From the NCBI GenBank assembly GCA_021809755.1, contig JAJZJZ010000007.1:1-46198 (forward strand): DNA of 46,198 nucleotides, written 5' to 3'. This document shows, one piece after another, positions 32,764 to 41,504 of the stretch. The notes below the pieces were generated by a model. That model did not search any database. It had not been told where the DNA came from and was given only the letters and a program-made list of their open reading frames with translations. The stretch's first letter is position 1; each line of letters opens with the position of its first letter. Origin of the DNA: Thermoplasmata archaeon. GTDB lineage: Archaea; Thermoplasmatota; Thermoplasmata; Thermoplasmatales; Thermoplasmataceae. The position numbers and the translations under genes were made by a program.

Positions 32764-33726
32764 ATGAAAGAACAAATGTTACCCTATGCCTTTTCAAAAA
32801 GAGAAATTGCTATGGCAAGAGTCATCTCTAGCCACAAATATTCTTCAATTCTTGATCTTTCTGCTATCATGGGGAAATCGGCAAGTTCAATCTCTCAAAT
32901 CGTAAAAAGTCTGGAAACAAAGGGAATCATTAAAATGAAGAGGGAAGGGATGAAGAAATCGATAGAGATATCCGATAGAAATTACGCTCATTCATTACAG
33001 GAAATGTTAAGATCTGAACCTTATGTTCCTTGGGAAAAAATGATTTCAAATTCAAATATTGCAGTTCTGTTCAGGAATATAACACAAGAAGAAAGCTTTG
33101 AGTTTGGGATATCTCCGATTTCCTTATGGAGAGCAAGGAGAAACCTAGCAATGCATGGTATGTTTTTCACCTCACCAGAGAAACAATCAGCCGGAAATAG
33201 AAACCTGTCACGCTTTATCGTAGAGTATTCAGATCATGTTAGCAGGAAGTATATGGCAGAGATGTTGCCAGAAGACGCTATCACTATTTGGAGGAGTGGT
33301 TATCGTTGCCTCTTCAAGATGCATGGTAACTCCAAGAAGGCTGCTGAGAGACTTCCAGCTGACACATTTCCCACTGCTCTTACTGTTTCACCGGATTATG
33401 GAATACAGTTCATAACATCGGATTCATATTTTTACCACGAACCAAATCTGACTAAGTTAGACATAGAAGAAATAATTCTCCACACATTGCTTATAGATCC
33501 AGAAAGCCAAACCTATTCCACCTATGCACTACTTCTGGCTTTCAAGAATGAAAGAAAGATAGACATAAGTTTACTCATAGAAAAGTCAAGCAGATATAAT
33601 CTTATGGAAAGAACTAAAAGTTTTGTAAAATATATCAAAAGCAAGGGGAACACCAGAGAATGGCCATTACCCGACAAAAAGGAACTCCAGGAACAGGCTG
33701 AGTCGTATGGAGTGGTGATAGGATGA
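32764..33726 (+). CDS. Winged-helix protein with a large C-terminal domain; partner of a nucleotidyltransferase
   Basis: 320 residues. Residues ~10-70 form a MarR-like winged helix ('SKREIAMARVISSHKYSSILDLSAIMGKSASSISQIVKSLETKGII' in pieces, then a basic wing 'KMKREGMKKSIEI'). The following ~250 residues are an unrecognised domain with 'SLWRARRNLAMHGMFF' and a C-terminal helical part. Its stop overlaps the ATG of the nucleotidyltransferase gene by 4 nt, so they are translationally coupled. The arrangement (regulator, then nucleotidyltransferase) is like AbiE-type and MNT-like toxin-antitoxin or defence pairs, where the first protein is antitoxin and autorepressor. Here that role is inferred from order and neighbours only. 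Confidence 0.7.
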   Translation: MKEQMLPYAFSKREIAMARVISSHKYSSILDLSAIMGKSASSISQIVKSLETKGIIKMKREGMKKSIEISDRNYAHSLQEMLRSEPYVPWEKMISNSNIAVLFRNITQEESFEFGISPISLWRARRNLAMHGMFFTSPEKQSAGNRNLSRFIVEYSDHVSRKYMAEMLPEDAITIWRSGYRCLFKMHGNSKKAAERLPADTFPTALTVSPDYGIQFITSDSYFYHEPNLTKLDIEEIILHTLLIDPESQTYSTYALLLAFKNERKIDISLLIEKSSRYNLMERTKSFVKYIKSKGNTREWPLPDKKELQEQAESYGVVIG

Positions 33727-34415
33727 TCGATCCCAATAGAAGAGACTTCGACCAAACATATATCACAATGGAGCTGAGTAGATTGGACGGAGTTCTCGTT
33801 GAAAAATTAAATATCTATTTGTTAGGTGGAGCGGTTATGGCCATAGAAGGACTGAAACCGGGAACAAGAGACATTGATGCGATTGTTGAAAGGGAGCGAG
33901 ATCATGGAATTTTAGTCGTTTCTCTTGAAAAATGCGGTTATTACCTTTTGCAACCTCAAGACTTGTCAAGACCGTGCGATGAACTTTCCGCAACCGCCAT
34001 GCAGAATGTTGAAGGGTTCAGGTGGGAGATATTCATTGAGTATGTTGCGAAGAAAATGGCATTAAGCAAAAAAATTAAACTACGCGCATCAGAAATATTC
34101 TCAGGAGGAAAACTTTCGGTCTTCAGATTGTCAAATGAAGATATGTTTTTAATGAAAGGTATGACTGAGAGAGACAGGGATTTGGAAGACATGGCCCTAA
34201 TTGCAAGAACTGACATAGATTATGAATTGGTTCTCAATGAATGTGTAGAGCAATCAGAAAGAGATTTAAGAGGTAATATTTGGGAATCATCTCTTTATGA
34301 GAAATGTGAAGAATTGCAAGAGAAATATGGGATAGACGTACCGATACGCAATAAATTAAAAAAAATCGCTTTGGATAAATTGATGAAAGCCAAAGGGAAA
34401 CCCGAATCAAAATAA
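33723..34415 (+). CDS. Nucleotidyltransferase-fold protein (AbiEii/DUF6036-like), possible toxin
   Basis: 230 residues. The polymerase-beta-type nucleotidyltransferase signature is clear: 'YLLGGAVMAIEGLKPGTRDIDAIV' in pieces, i.e. G-G, 13 residues, then D-I-D (first Asp about residue 50), the two metal-binding aspartates. A third carboxylate may come from 'FRWEIFIEYV' (~102). The C-terminal half is helical and charged, with 'FLMKGMTERDRDLEDM', a motif also seen in AbiEii-like proteins ('K..A...RdkDl.Di'). It may add nucleotides to tRNA or a protein. Co-transcribed with the winged-helix gene (4-nt overlap). Close to vapBC and transposase debris, which supports a mobile toxin-antitoxin/defence role. 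Confidence 0.75.
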   Translation: MIDPNRRDFDQTYITMELSRLDGVLVEKLNIYLLGGAVMAIEGLKPGTRDIDAIVERERDHGILVVSLEKCGYYLLQPQDLSRPCDELSATAMQNVEGFRWEIFIEYVAKKMALSKKIKLRASEIFSGGKLSVFRLSNEDMFLMKGMTERDRDLEDMALIARTDIDYELVLNECVEQSERDLRGNIWESSLYEKCEELQEKYGIDVPIRNKLKKIALDKLMKAKGKPESK

Positions 34416-34805
34416 GTCCATCGACTTGTGGTTGAGCCATAGGTACAGCTTAAGCATGTCAGGGTATCATTTTATCACAACCTACTTCGCCATTGTTAAT
34501 ACTTTTCATTCAGGAGAATCAGTTTAGATCATATTGAAAAAATATTGTGGCAAATTCGGAGGGCTGTCAGATAGAGAATAATCTTTCATTCAACCCTCTA
34601 AGAAAGAGAAATTCAGAAAGGATATTCTAGCTCCGAACCGAATCCCACTCTATAGCCATCAAAGCATACTGTGTAGGCGAGGTTAGGGTTTCAGGAAGAA
34701 TTGTTCAAGAGATGGGCTCTGCAACGTTTCAAACACTTCTGTCAATATTGGTGAAATAAATGCCAATTGACTCAAATATTTATTGTCAGTGTGAATAAGG
34801 GTATA
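34416..34805. other. Intergenic stretch with a possible HTH relic
   Basis: No intact gene. In one plus-strand frame, 34649-34759 encodes a start-less stretch 'SIAIKAYCVGEVRVSGRIVQ', then 'EMGSATFQTLLSIL', ending at a TAA. Its helix-turn-helix-like rhythm resembles small antitoxins of the UPF0175 kind or a transposase N-terminus. TATA-like aaatatttatt (34774-34784) before ATG 34806 closes the region. Confidence 0.4.
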
Positions 34806-35108
34806 ATGCATGTTAAAGTTCATCACATTAGGTCTGAGAATCATGATAAAAGTCAAATGATGTTCAAAGCCTTTGTAGCTTCTATTGAACCCCCATATCT
34901 AGGTATACTGATGAAACCATCTCCATTTCAATGGGAAGAGATTATGGAAGAGGGGTTTGTCAGAATGTCTTTTCCAGATCAAGATAAGGTATTCGATCTA
35001 AAAGTAAAATATAGAATTGAAGTGGGGGAAAACACCATATTTTTTGTGACAAGTGATCAGGTTGGATTTGATGAACAGGTAAAAGCAGTTGAAAAACAAG
35101 AAAACTGA
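34806..35108 (+). CDS. Small protein overlapping the fibrillarin gene, unknown function
   Basis: 100 residues from ATG 34806. A TTG at 34767 could add 13 residues, but the TATA box aaatatttatt is centred 27 nt before 34806, which fits leaderless initiation there. The protein is soluble with mixed strands ('VKVHHIRSENHDKSQMMFKA', 'VRMSFPDQDKVFDLKVKYRIEV') and may be a small beta-barrel. It overlaps the fibrillarin gene by 20 nt and is expressed with it, hinting at a role in RNA modification. Not recognised. Confidence 0.65.
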   Translation: MHVKVHHIRSENHDKSQMMFKAFVASIEPPYLGILMKPSPFQWEEIMEEGFVRMSFPDQDKVFDLKVKYRIEVGENTIFFVTSDQVGFDEQVKAVEKQEN

Positions 35109-35757
35109 AAGCGAAAAGCTCCCGCCGGCTGTCATACGAAAGAAAGGTTCATTATTTACTGTATCAGCATATGGGAAAGGAGTCTATGGAGAAAAAATTT
35201 TAACATTCGACGGTAAGTTTCTAAGGCAATGGGTTCCAAGAAGGAGCAAACTTGGTTCGGCACTTTCAAAGGGAAATTTTCCCTTAAAAATAGAAAGAAA
35301 TTGGAATGTCCTCTATCTGGGTGCATCCACTGGAACCACTGTGAGCCATATTTCAGATATTGTCACCGACGGTTCAATATTTGCTGTTGAATTTGCCCCA
35401 GAACCATTCCAAAAATTACTTTCACTTTCGGAACAGAGAACAAATATTTTTCCAATTCTGGAGGATTCGCGATCACCAGAAAGATACAGTTTTTTTATTG
35501 ATAGGAAGATAGATCTAATTTATCAGGATATTTCACAAAGAGATCAGCTTGAAATATTCAAGAGAAATCTTGACACATTTCAGGACTGGGAGCAGGCAAT
35601 TCTTGTCTTAAAACTAAGGTCAATAAGTTCAAGGACGAATCTGTCAGAAACTCTGGATGATGCATTAGCAGGATTAAGCGATTTCTTCATAAGAAAGAAG
35701 ATTGATCTTTCTCCTGTTCATAAAAGCCATTATATGGTTCTCCTTGAAAGAAAATGA
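35089..35757 (+). CDS. flpA: Fibrillarin-like rRNA/tRNA 2'-O-methyltransferase
   Basis: SAM-dependent catalytic subunit of box C/D RNPs, which methylate ribose 2'-OH groups guided by C/D sRNAs together with Nop5 and L7Ae. The 222 residues show the fibrillarin pattern: 'FLRQWVPRRSKLGSAL' (~44), SAM-binding 'VLYLGASTGTTVSHISDIV' (74-92), 'FAVEFAPEPFQKLL' with acidic Glu101, 'IYQDISQRDQ' (~145) and 'LVLKLRSIS' with the catalytic lysine. The start is a TTG at 35089 overlapping the small upstream gene; no ATG is available before the conserved region. Nop5 is not in the window. A T7 run follows the stop. Confidence 0.92.
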   Translation: MKNKKTESEKLPPAVIRKKGSLFTVSAYGKGVYGEKILTFDGKFLRQWVPRRSKLGSALSKGNFPLKIERNWNVLYLGASTGTTVSHISDIVTDGSIFAVEFAPEPFQKLLSLSEQRTNIFPILEDSRSPERYSFFIDRKIDLIYQDISQRDQLEIFKRNLDTFQDWEQAILVLKLRSISSRTNLSETLDDALAGLSDFFIRKKIDLSPVHKSHYMVLLERK

Positions 35758-35758
35758 G

Positions 35759-35765
35759 TTTTTTT
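35759..35765 (+). terminator. T7 run after fibrillarin gene
   Basis: Seven T residues one base after the flpA stop codon; fits archaeal oligo-T termination before the alaS promoter. Confidence 0.45.
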
Positions 35766-35897
35766 AAGGAAAAATCAAGTAGAATAAAAAGACAGGTTCG
35801 AAAGGTTGCAGTTTCAATTTTCCCAGTCTATACGCAATGAAATCAACTGGCAATTCGTTGCATATGTTAAATAATATCTATTATATTTGGAGAAAGG

Positions 35898-38513
35898 GTG
35901 TTTCAAATTCCATCAGAGGAAGGAGACTTCAATCTTCAGTTTTTCAAGGATGAATCTTTCGAAAGAAGAAAGTGCACAAAATGTGGTTCTTATTATTGGT
36001 CGCAAGACCAGCAAAGAAAGACCTGTGGGGACCCTCCATGCGATGTATATTCGTTCATTGGAAATCCTGCAGGAAAAAAACCAATGAATGTTAATATGGT
36101 TAGGGAAAGCTTCCTTGGTTTTTTCTCAGACACTCACAAGATTATAAAACCATATCCAATAGTGCCAAGGTGGAGAGAGGATGTCCTTCTGGTTAATGCA
36201 TCCATATATGATTTTCAGCCTCATGTTACTTCGGGTTTGGTAAAACCACCTGGAAACCCTCTTGTTATGTCGCAGCCATGCATCAGAATGGATGATGTAG
36301 ATTCTGTTGGATTTACCGGCAGACACCTGACTTCATTTGAGATGCTCTGCCATGATTCCTTCAATTATCCAGGTAATCATGTTTACTGGAAAAATGAAAC
36401 TGTTGCATATTCCTACAATTTTTTCACTAAGGCAATTGGCATAGACGGAAAACTAATATCTTACAAGGAAAAGCCATGGAGTGGAGGTGGAAATGCTGGA
36501 GCCGCCTTAGAAGTATTTGTTAAGGGTCTGGAGTTAGCAACGCTGGTCTTCATGGATCTGAAAACTGATCCAGAAGGAGAATACGAGGTAGATGGAGAAA
36601 AGTATTCCAGAATGCCACTGGAAGTTGTGGATACAGGATACGGTCTGGAAAGAATATCATGGGTTACCATAGGCAGTTCTACAGTATATGATGCTGTTTT
36701 TCCTGATGTAATACAATTTGTAAAAGAAAAATCAGGGGTGAAGTTTGCCAATTCGGATGATATGGCAAAGGTTACTATTAGCGGGATAAGTGAGAGTTAT
36801 CTATCTCAAACATCTGATTCAGATGAACAGATAAGATATCTGAGAAATGCATATATTATCAGTGACCACTCCCGATCCCTTGTTCATCTTCTCAAGGATT
36901 ATGTCATTCCAAGCAATGTGAAGGTTGGATACCTGGAAAGAATGCTTCTAAGAAGAATATTCAGGGCATCTGACATAATCAATTTCACAGGCAATATTAT
37001 GGATATCATGAAAATGCATATCCAGGCACTTTCTGGAATCATAGAAGACTTTCCATATAAATTTGCGGAGGAAATTATAACCGGTGAAAGAGAAAAGTTC
37101 CAGAAAAATATAATCGAGGGTAAGGCAGAGGTTCTCAGACTGTTGAAAAAGAAGAAAAGGATTGAAAACGAAGATCTTCAATTGCTATACGATTCATCGG
37201 GAATGCCTCCTGATCTGGTCAGGGAAATTGCAAAATCAGAAAATGTTACTATTGAAATACCAAATGATTTTCACTCGCTCATTGCTGCAAGACACAAAAT
37301 AGTGCAAAAAACAGGTGAAAATAGCAATGAAATATATCCAGAAATAAAGACCAGACCATTGTATTATGACGACACGCATATTTACGATTTTAATGCACTG
37401 GTTCTTTTCTCAAACAAAAATAAGATAATACCAAACCAGACTGCATTCTATCCAACTGGTGGTGGACAACCAAACGATCTGGGTTATTTTGTATATAAGG
37501 GAAAGAATGTACAGGTAACTAATGTTGAAAAGAAAGGGGATTCCATAGTACACACTCTTGATGCCTCGATTGATAAGGGTTCCAGGATCATCGGTCATAT
37601 AGATGTTGAAAGGAGAAGACGATTGATGGTTCATCACAGTTCAACTCACCTAATACTTGGAGTTATGCGATCATATCTTGGGGAGCAGGTATGGCAGGCA
37701 GGAGCACAGAAGGGGGTTGAAAGTTCAAGAATAGATATATCATATAATAGGAAGCTTACAGAGGAAGACATATGTGAAATTGAGAGACGTTGCCTTAAAG
37801 CCATCACTGAAAACAGGAAAATCAAAGCTTCTTTCATGGACTGGAATAAGGCCACGGAAAAATACGGATTCAGGCTCTTTGAAGGTGGAGTTCCCTTAAG
37901 CTCCAAACTCAGGGTCGTCGAAATAGAAGGCATTGACATTGAAGGGTGTGGCGGAACTCACCTCTCAAATACGGGAGAAATAGGTATAATCAAAATAATT
38001 TCTGCTGAAAGTATTCAGGAAGGCATTCAGAGGATCATATTCTGCGCAGGAAAATCAGCTCTAGATTATATCCAGTCAAATTATTCGCAGTTGAACCAGA
38101 TCCGGAAAGCTACAAGAATCACAACAGATGAGGTATCAGAAGGGGTTCAAAAAATGGTTTTGGAAAATGTAGAGCTAAAAAAGAAACTTGAACTTCAAAT
38201 AAAAGACCAGGCTGAATATCTATACGAATCATCCGTTGAAGCAACAAACGCTTCAGGCAAATGGAATATAATTCAAGGAAAAGTGGAGCAGGAGGTTTAT
38301 CAGTTTTTAGTAAAATACATTATGAGCAGAAACACTAATTTTGTAATACTGAACGAAAATGATTTGACTTTCTCAGTAATTGGCAGTGACCCAAAAATTT
38401 CAAAGGCTCTGCTGGATAGCATTTCTCTTGAATCGCCCATGAAACCGTCGAGATTCATAAAGATTCAATTGAATAAGGATCAGTTTTCAGGATATCTGAA
38501 AATTCTGAAATAA
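35898..38513 (+). CDS. alaS: Alanyl-tRNA synthetase, archaeal type
   Basis: Charges tRNA-Ala with alanine and edits Ser/Gly mischarging. 871 residues from a GTG; a TATA-like aataatatctatta ends about 20-25 nt before it, so the mRNA is likely leaderless. The archaeal N-terminal zinc-binding segment 'RRKCTKCGSYYW...TCGDPPC' (~23-48) is present, then the class II core with 'PRWREDVLLVNASIYDFQP', 'SQPCIRMDD' and 'VVDTGYGLERISW'. The editing domain carries 'HHSSTHL' (~577, HxxxH) and 'EGCGGTHLSNTGEIG' (~680) with the zinc-binding Cys and His. A coiled C-terminal part follows. No defect seen; monocistronic housekeeping gene. Confidence 0.95.
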   Translation: MFQIPSEEGDFNLQFFKDESFERRKCTKCGSYYWSQDQQRKTCGDPPCDVYSFIGNPAGKKPMNVNMVRESFLGFFSDTHKIIKPYPIVPRWREDVLLVNASIYDFQPHVTSGLVKPPGNPLVMSQPCIRMDDVDSVGFTGRHLTSFEMLCHDSFNYPGNHVYWKNETVAYSYNFFTKAIGIDGKLISYKEKPWSGGGNAGAALEVFVKGLELATLVFMDLKTDPEGEYEVDGEKYSRMPLEVVDTGYGLERISWVTIGSSTVYDAVFPDVIQFVKEKSGVKFANSDDMAKVTISGISESYLSQTSDSDEQIRYLRNAYIISDHSRSLVHLLKDYVIPSNVKVGYLERMLLRRIFRASDIINFTGNIMDIMKMHIQALSGIIEDFPYKFAEEIITGEREKFQKNIIEGKAEVLRLLKKKKRIENEDLQLLYDSSGMPPDLVREIAKSENVTIEIPNDFHSLIAARHKIVQKTGENSNEIYPEIKTRPLYYDDTHIYDFNALVLFSNKNKIIPNQTAFYPTGGGQPNDLGYFVYKGKNVQVTNVEKKGDSIVHTLDASIDKGSRIIGHIDVERRRRLMVHHSSTHLILGVMRSYLGEQVWQAGAQKGVESSRIDISYNRKLTEEDICEIERRCLKAITENRKIKASFMDWNKATEKYGFRLFEGGVPLSSKLRVVEIEGIDIEGCGGTHLSNTGEIGIIKIISAESIQEGIQRIIFCAGKSALDYIQSNYSQLNQIRKATRITTDEVSEGVQKMVLENVELKKKLELQIKDQAEYLYESSVEATNASGKWNIIQGKVEQEVYQFLVKYIMSRNTNFVILNENDLTFSVIGSDPKISKALLDSISLESPMKPSRFIKIQLNKDQFSGYLKILK

Positions 38514-38536
38514 GTTAGTGAAAGGTTAATAAACAT

Positions 38537-38546
38537 AATTTTAAAT
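38537..38546 (+). promoter_or_regulatory. TATA box of the S2P-like gene
   Basis: aattttaaat, centred 26 nt before ATG 38568, in the 54-bp gap after alaS. Confidence 0.45.
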
Positions 38547-38567
38547 ACAGCATTCTGGAAATAGCCA

Positions 38568-40277
38568 ATGAGTCTTAACAGCAGGGAAAAGGACAGGATC
38601 AAACACATAGCGGAGAGCATATTCGGAAAGATTGACACAAAGGAAGAGGGGGACATTCTTTTTCTGACCCTCCAACCAGATGTGGATAATGAGCTATTTT
38701 TTGACAGGTTTTACGACTCTATCAAGAATTCTGGTTATATATGTTTCATGAGTGAGGAGAATGAAATAGGTGTAATGAGGCGTGATAAACGGGTAAACAA
38801 TAATGTAAAGCTGCTTCTTCTCATCCTTACAATCCTGAGCATAATCTATGCAGGGTTTGCATATTCATCATCCTATTATTCTGGATCAACAGCAAGTGAA
38901 GCGCTTTTCGCATCAATTATATATTTTGCAATACCAATCTTTACAATATTTCTTGTTAGGGAAATTCCCAAGGTCATTGTGCATAGAAGATCTGGAATTC
39001 CATATTCCATCCCAATTTTTGTTCCCAATCCCATATCCATGGGTACAATGGGCTTGATAAATGCCCCTGAAGTTCCTTACAAAAACAGGAATGATATGAT
39101 TGTTTCAAGTTCCCTTTCATTGATTTTCGGTTTTGTTGCTGCCATGATTTTTTATATTGCAGGCATTGAAGACATTTCCTATGCAATACCTGTGATAACC
39201 TCTGTTAATATCCCGGCTCACACCATATCTTCTCCTTTGCTTTTCCAGTTTATCATATTAAGATACCTTCCAATTCAGGGGAATCTGGATCCTCTGGCGT
39301 ATGCAGGTTGGGTAGGTATGATCTTTACTTCTTTCAACGCCTTCCCCATAGGATTTTTGGATGGGGGTGTTATAATGGCAATTAATAACCAGAAACTGAA
39401 GAGGGATATCTCCTATATCTCTCTCTTTGCAATGGTTGCTTTTTCATTGACCTTTCCCTCATGGCTCATTCTTCCTGTGTTTATCCTCCTCATGGGTGTC
39501 AATGCACCTATGTCACTTAATCATCTTCAGGCAATTCGAACTCATTCAAAGGCGCTGGCAGTTTCAGTTATATTTATCCTGTTCATAGGTATAGTTCCAT
39601 ATCCATTTCATACCACGCAAAGCTCCTTCACCATGAATGTTCCGGATAATTCTGGTTTAATCATTAACAACACATCTGCCATGGTAATGGGAGGCTCAGC
39701 TACATTCTCCTTCGTGGTTAAGAACAGCGGACCCACACCAATAGAACCTGCATTTTCAATTTCTCCAAGTACTCCATTCAATGTAACCGGTTATGAAACA
39801 ACACTATCGCCGGGAGCGCAGGAGCTTTTTTCTATAACTATAGATTCTGCATCTGTTAATAACCTTGGAATAAACAATTATCAGGTGTCTGTGACTACAG
39901 GTCAGTTCACGCGTTCAACATCCATTGAAATATACAAATTAGCGCTTTCTAAGACCATGGATTTCAATTCAGCAAATCCTTACATTTCAAAAACAAAAGG
40001 AAACAGCTCCGCAAATCTCACGTTCTATTCCCTAAATAATCAAAGCATTGCCATATACCTCATTGGTCCTGGAAATATGTCATATATGGCAAGTGTTCAC
40101 GGAAGTAAGGCAAAGGAGACAGGAACTTATCTTTTAACCGTAAGCGGAACAGAAATAACGGGGGGAAGTACAGAAAACGTTATCATAACCCCTCTTAAAT
40201 GGTCCGGTCCATTTCAGGTCATAGCAGTGAATCAGACATGGTCTGGAGCAGTAGCTTTTGTAGAACCAGGGAGTTGA
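38568..40277 (+). CDS. Site-2-protease-like membrane protein with a lost HEXXH zinc site
   Basis: 569 residues. A cytosolic N-terminal domain (~1-75) precedes about seven hydrophobic segments (80-340) and a ~210-residue external C-terminal domain with CARDB/Ig-like 'GSATFSFVVKNSGPTPIEPAF'. The membrane part follows the S2P family: 'FLVREIPKVIVHRRSGIPYSIPIFVP' in pieces (~128-153), a Gly/Met loop, and 'NAFPIGFLDGGVIM' (~258-271) with the third metal ligand Asp265 preserved. But at the HEXXH position the sequence is Arg131-Glu-Ile-Pro-Lys135: both zinc histidines are gone (codons AGG and AAG). It is therefore probably a non-proteolytic pseudo-enzyme binding membrane or envelope proteins. No frameshift; the whole gene looks maintained. 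Confidence 0.8.
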   Translation: MSLNSREKDRIKHIAESIFGKIDTKEEGDILFLTLQPDVDNELFFDRFYDSIKNSGYICFMSEENEIGVMRRDKRVNNNVKLLLLILTILSIIYAGFAYSSSYYSGSTASEALFASIIYFAIPIFTIFLVREIPKVIVHRRSGIPYSIPIFVPNPISMGTMGLINAPEVPYKNRNDMIVSSSLSLIFGFVAAMIFYIAGIEDISYAIPVITSVNIPAHTISSPLLFQFIILRYLPIQGNLDPLAYAGWVGMIFTSFNAFPIGFLDGGVIMAINNQKLKRDISYISLFAMVAFSLTFPSWLILPVFILLMGVNAPMSLNHLQAIRTHSKALAVSVIFILFIGIVPYPFHTTQSSFTMNVPDNSGLIINNTSAMVMGGSATFSFVVKNSGPTPIEPAFSISPSTPFNVTGYETTLSPGAQELFSITIDSASVNNLGINNYQVSVTTGQFTRSTSIEIYKLALSKTMDFNSANPYISKTKGNSSANLTFYSLNNQSIAIYLIGPGNMSYMASVHGSKAKETGTYLLTVSGTEITGGSTENVIITPLKWSGPFQVIAVNQTWSGAVAFVEPGS

Positions 40278-40394
40278 ATCTGAATTATAGAATAAATATC
40301 TATTTTTGGTTGAAAATCAAAAGCAATTGTGATAATTTTAGTTGAAATGCATATGAGGCTCATGCTTTAATATTGAACTAAAATATTCTTGCCT

Positions 40395-41462
40395 ATGCTA
40401 TTCGGGTTTGTCATTAATCCTTATGCGGGTGTTGGATTAAATTATAGAATGAAAGGCTCAGATTCAATAAAAGGTGTTTCCATAACTACAGCATATTCTA
40501 TTAACAGAGCCCGTGCATTCCTTCTCGATTTAGAGGAAGGAATGAAATTTTATGTACCATCTGGTGAAATGGGGGAGAATGCAATAAGGGAAACTGGTAA
40601 AATGTCTTATGAAGTTATAACAAAACCGCATGCGCCCTTTACACCTGATGATACCATTGAATTTGTGAAACAAGCATCTGAAAAATGTGATCTCATTATA
40701 TTTGTAGGCGGAGATGGGACAGCCAGAGATGTTGTAAAGGGAAATGTTGTAGACAAACCCATAATAGGAATCCCTGCAGGAATGAAGATGTATAGTTCCG
40801 TCTTTGCTTCAACACCTGAGGCAGCTGCATCTATAATTAACAGGATTCACAGAACTGGTAATATGAAATTCCAGAAAGGGGAGGTAATCGATCTTAATGA
40901 AGAGCTTTTCCAGAAGGGAACACTGGATGTAAAGAAGTATGCAGAGGTCTCAATACCTCTTGCCGATGAGGTTGTGAGAGATCCAAAAAATATCTATTCT
41001 TCCCAGGATGTTGATATGATAGTAGAATATATTCTGGATAACATGGATGATTCTTACTATATTGTGGGAACGGGAACAACATGCAAGATGATTCTTCAAA
41101 AACTTGGATTTTTCACAAATCCGCTGGGTGTTGATCTTATTAAAGACAAGAAACTCATTGCTTCTGATATTTACATGGATGATATAAAAAAATATTATGC
41201 AGGTGGCAGAATTAAGCTGATTCTCACTCCAACAGGAGGGCAGGGATACATTCTTGGAAGGGGAAACAGACAGATTACCATGGATGTCCTTAAACTCATA
41301 AAAAAAGAAGATATCATTGTAATGGCATCGCAGGAAAAGGTGAACGATCTGAAGGCTTTACGGGTGGATATGGACGGCTTTTCCCAATATTTTCAATCAA
41401 AATATATCCGTGTGGTTATAGGATATTCAGACTTCAGGATTATGAAGCTCTCCTCCTCATAG
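40395..41462 (+). CDS. ATP-NAD kinase-family protein (archaeal COG3199-type)
   Basis: 355 residues from ATG 40395; a TTG two codons earlier is possible, but TATA-like ctttaatatt (40364-40373) fits 40395. 'FVINPYAGVG' at the N-terminus and the 'IIFVGGDGTARDVV' loop (GGDGT, residues 105-109) place it in the NAD/diacylglycerol-kinase superfamily. 'PIIGIPAGMKMYSSVFASTPEAAA' pieces, 'YYIVGTGTTCKMIL' and 'LTPTGGQGYILGRGNRQ' match the longer archaeal ATP-NAD-kinase-like group. It may phosphorylate NAD or another small metabolite; the substrate is not established for this subgroup. Stands alone between the S2P-like gene and DUF2070. Confidence 0.85.
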   Translation: MLFGFVINPYAGVGLNYRMKGSDSIKGVSITTAYSINRARAFLLDLEEGMKFYVPSGEMGENAIRETGKMSYEVITKPHAPFTPDDTIEFVKQASEKCDLIIFVGGDGTARDVVKGNVVDKPIIGIPAGMKMYSSVFASTPEAAASIINRIHRTGNMKFQKGEVIDLNEELFQKGTLDVKKYAEVSIPLADEVVRDPKNIYSSQDVDMIVEYILDNMDDSYYIVGTGTTCKMILQKLGFFTNPLGVDLIKDKKLIASDIYMDDIKKYYAGGRIKLILTPTGGQGYILGRGNRQITMDVLKLIKKEDIIVMASQEKVNDLKALRVDMDGFSQYFQSKYIRVVIGYSDFRIMKLSSS

Positions 41463-41504
41463 TGGGAGAGAAAAACGTTAAACCTTTGATTTATTACTTG
41501 TACA

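Noticed and set aside
35780-35860. ggttcgaa sequence suggesting a tRNA T-arm
   Set aside because: No acceptor, D or anticodon stems can be formed around it.
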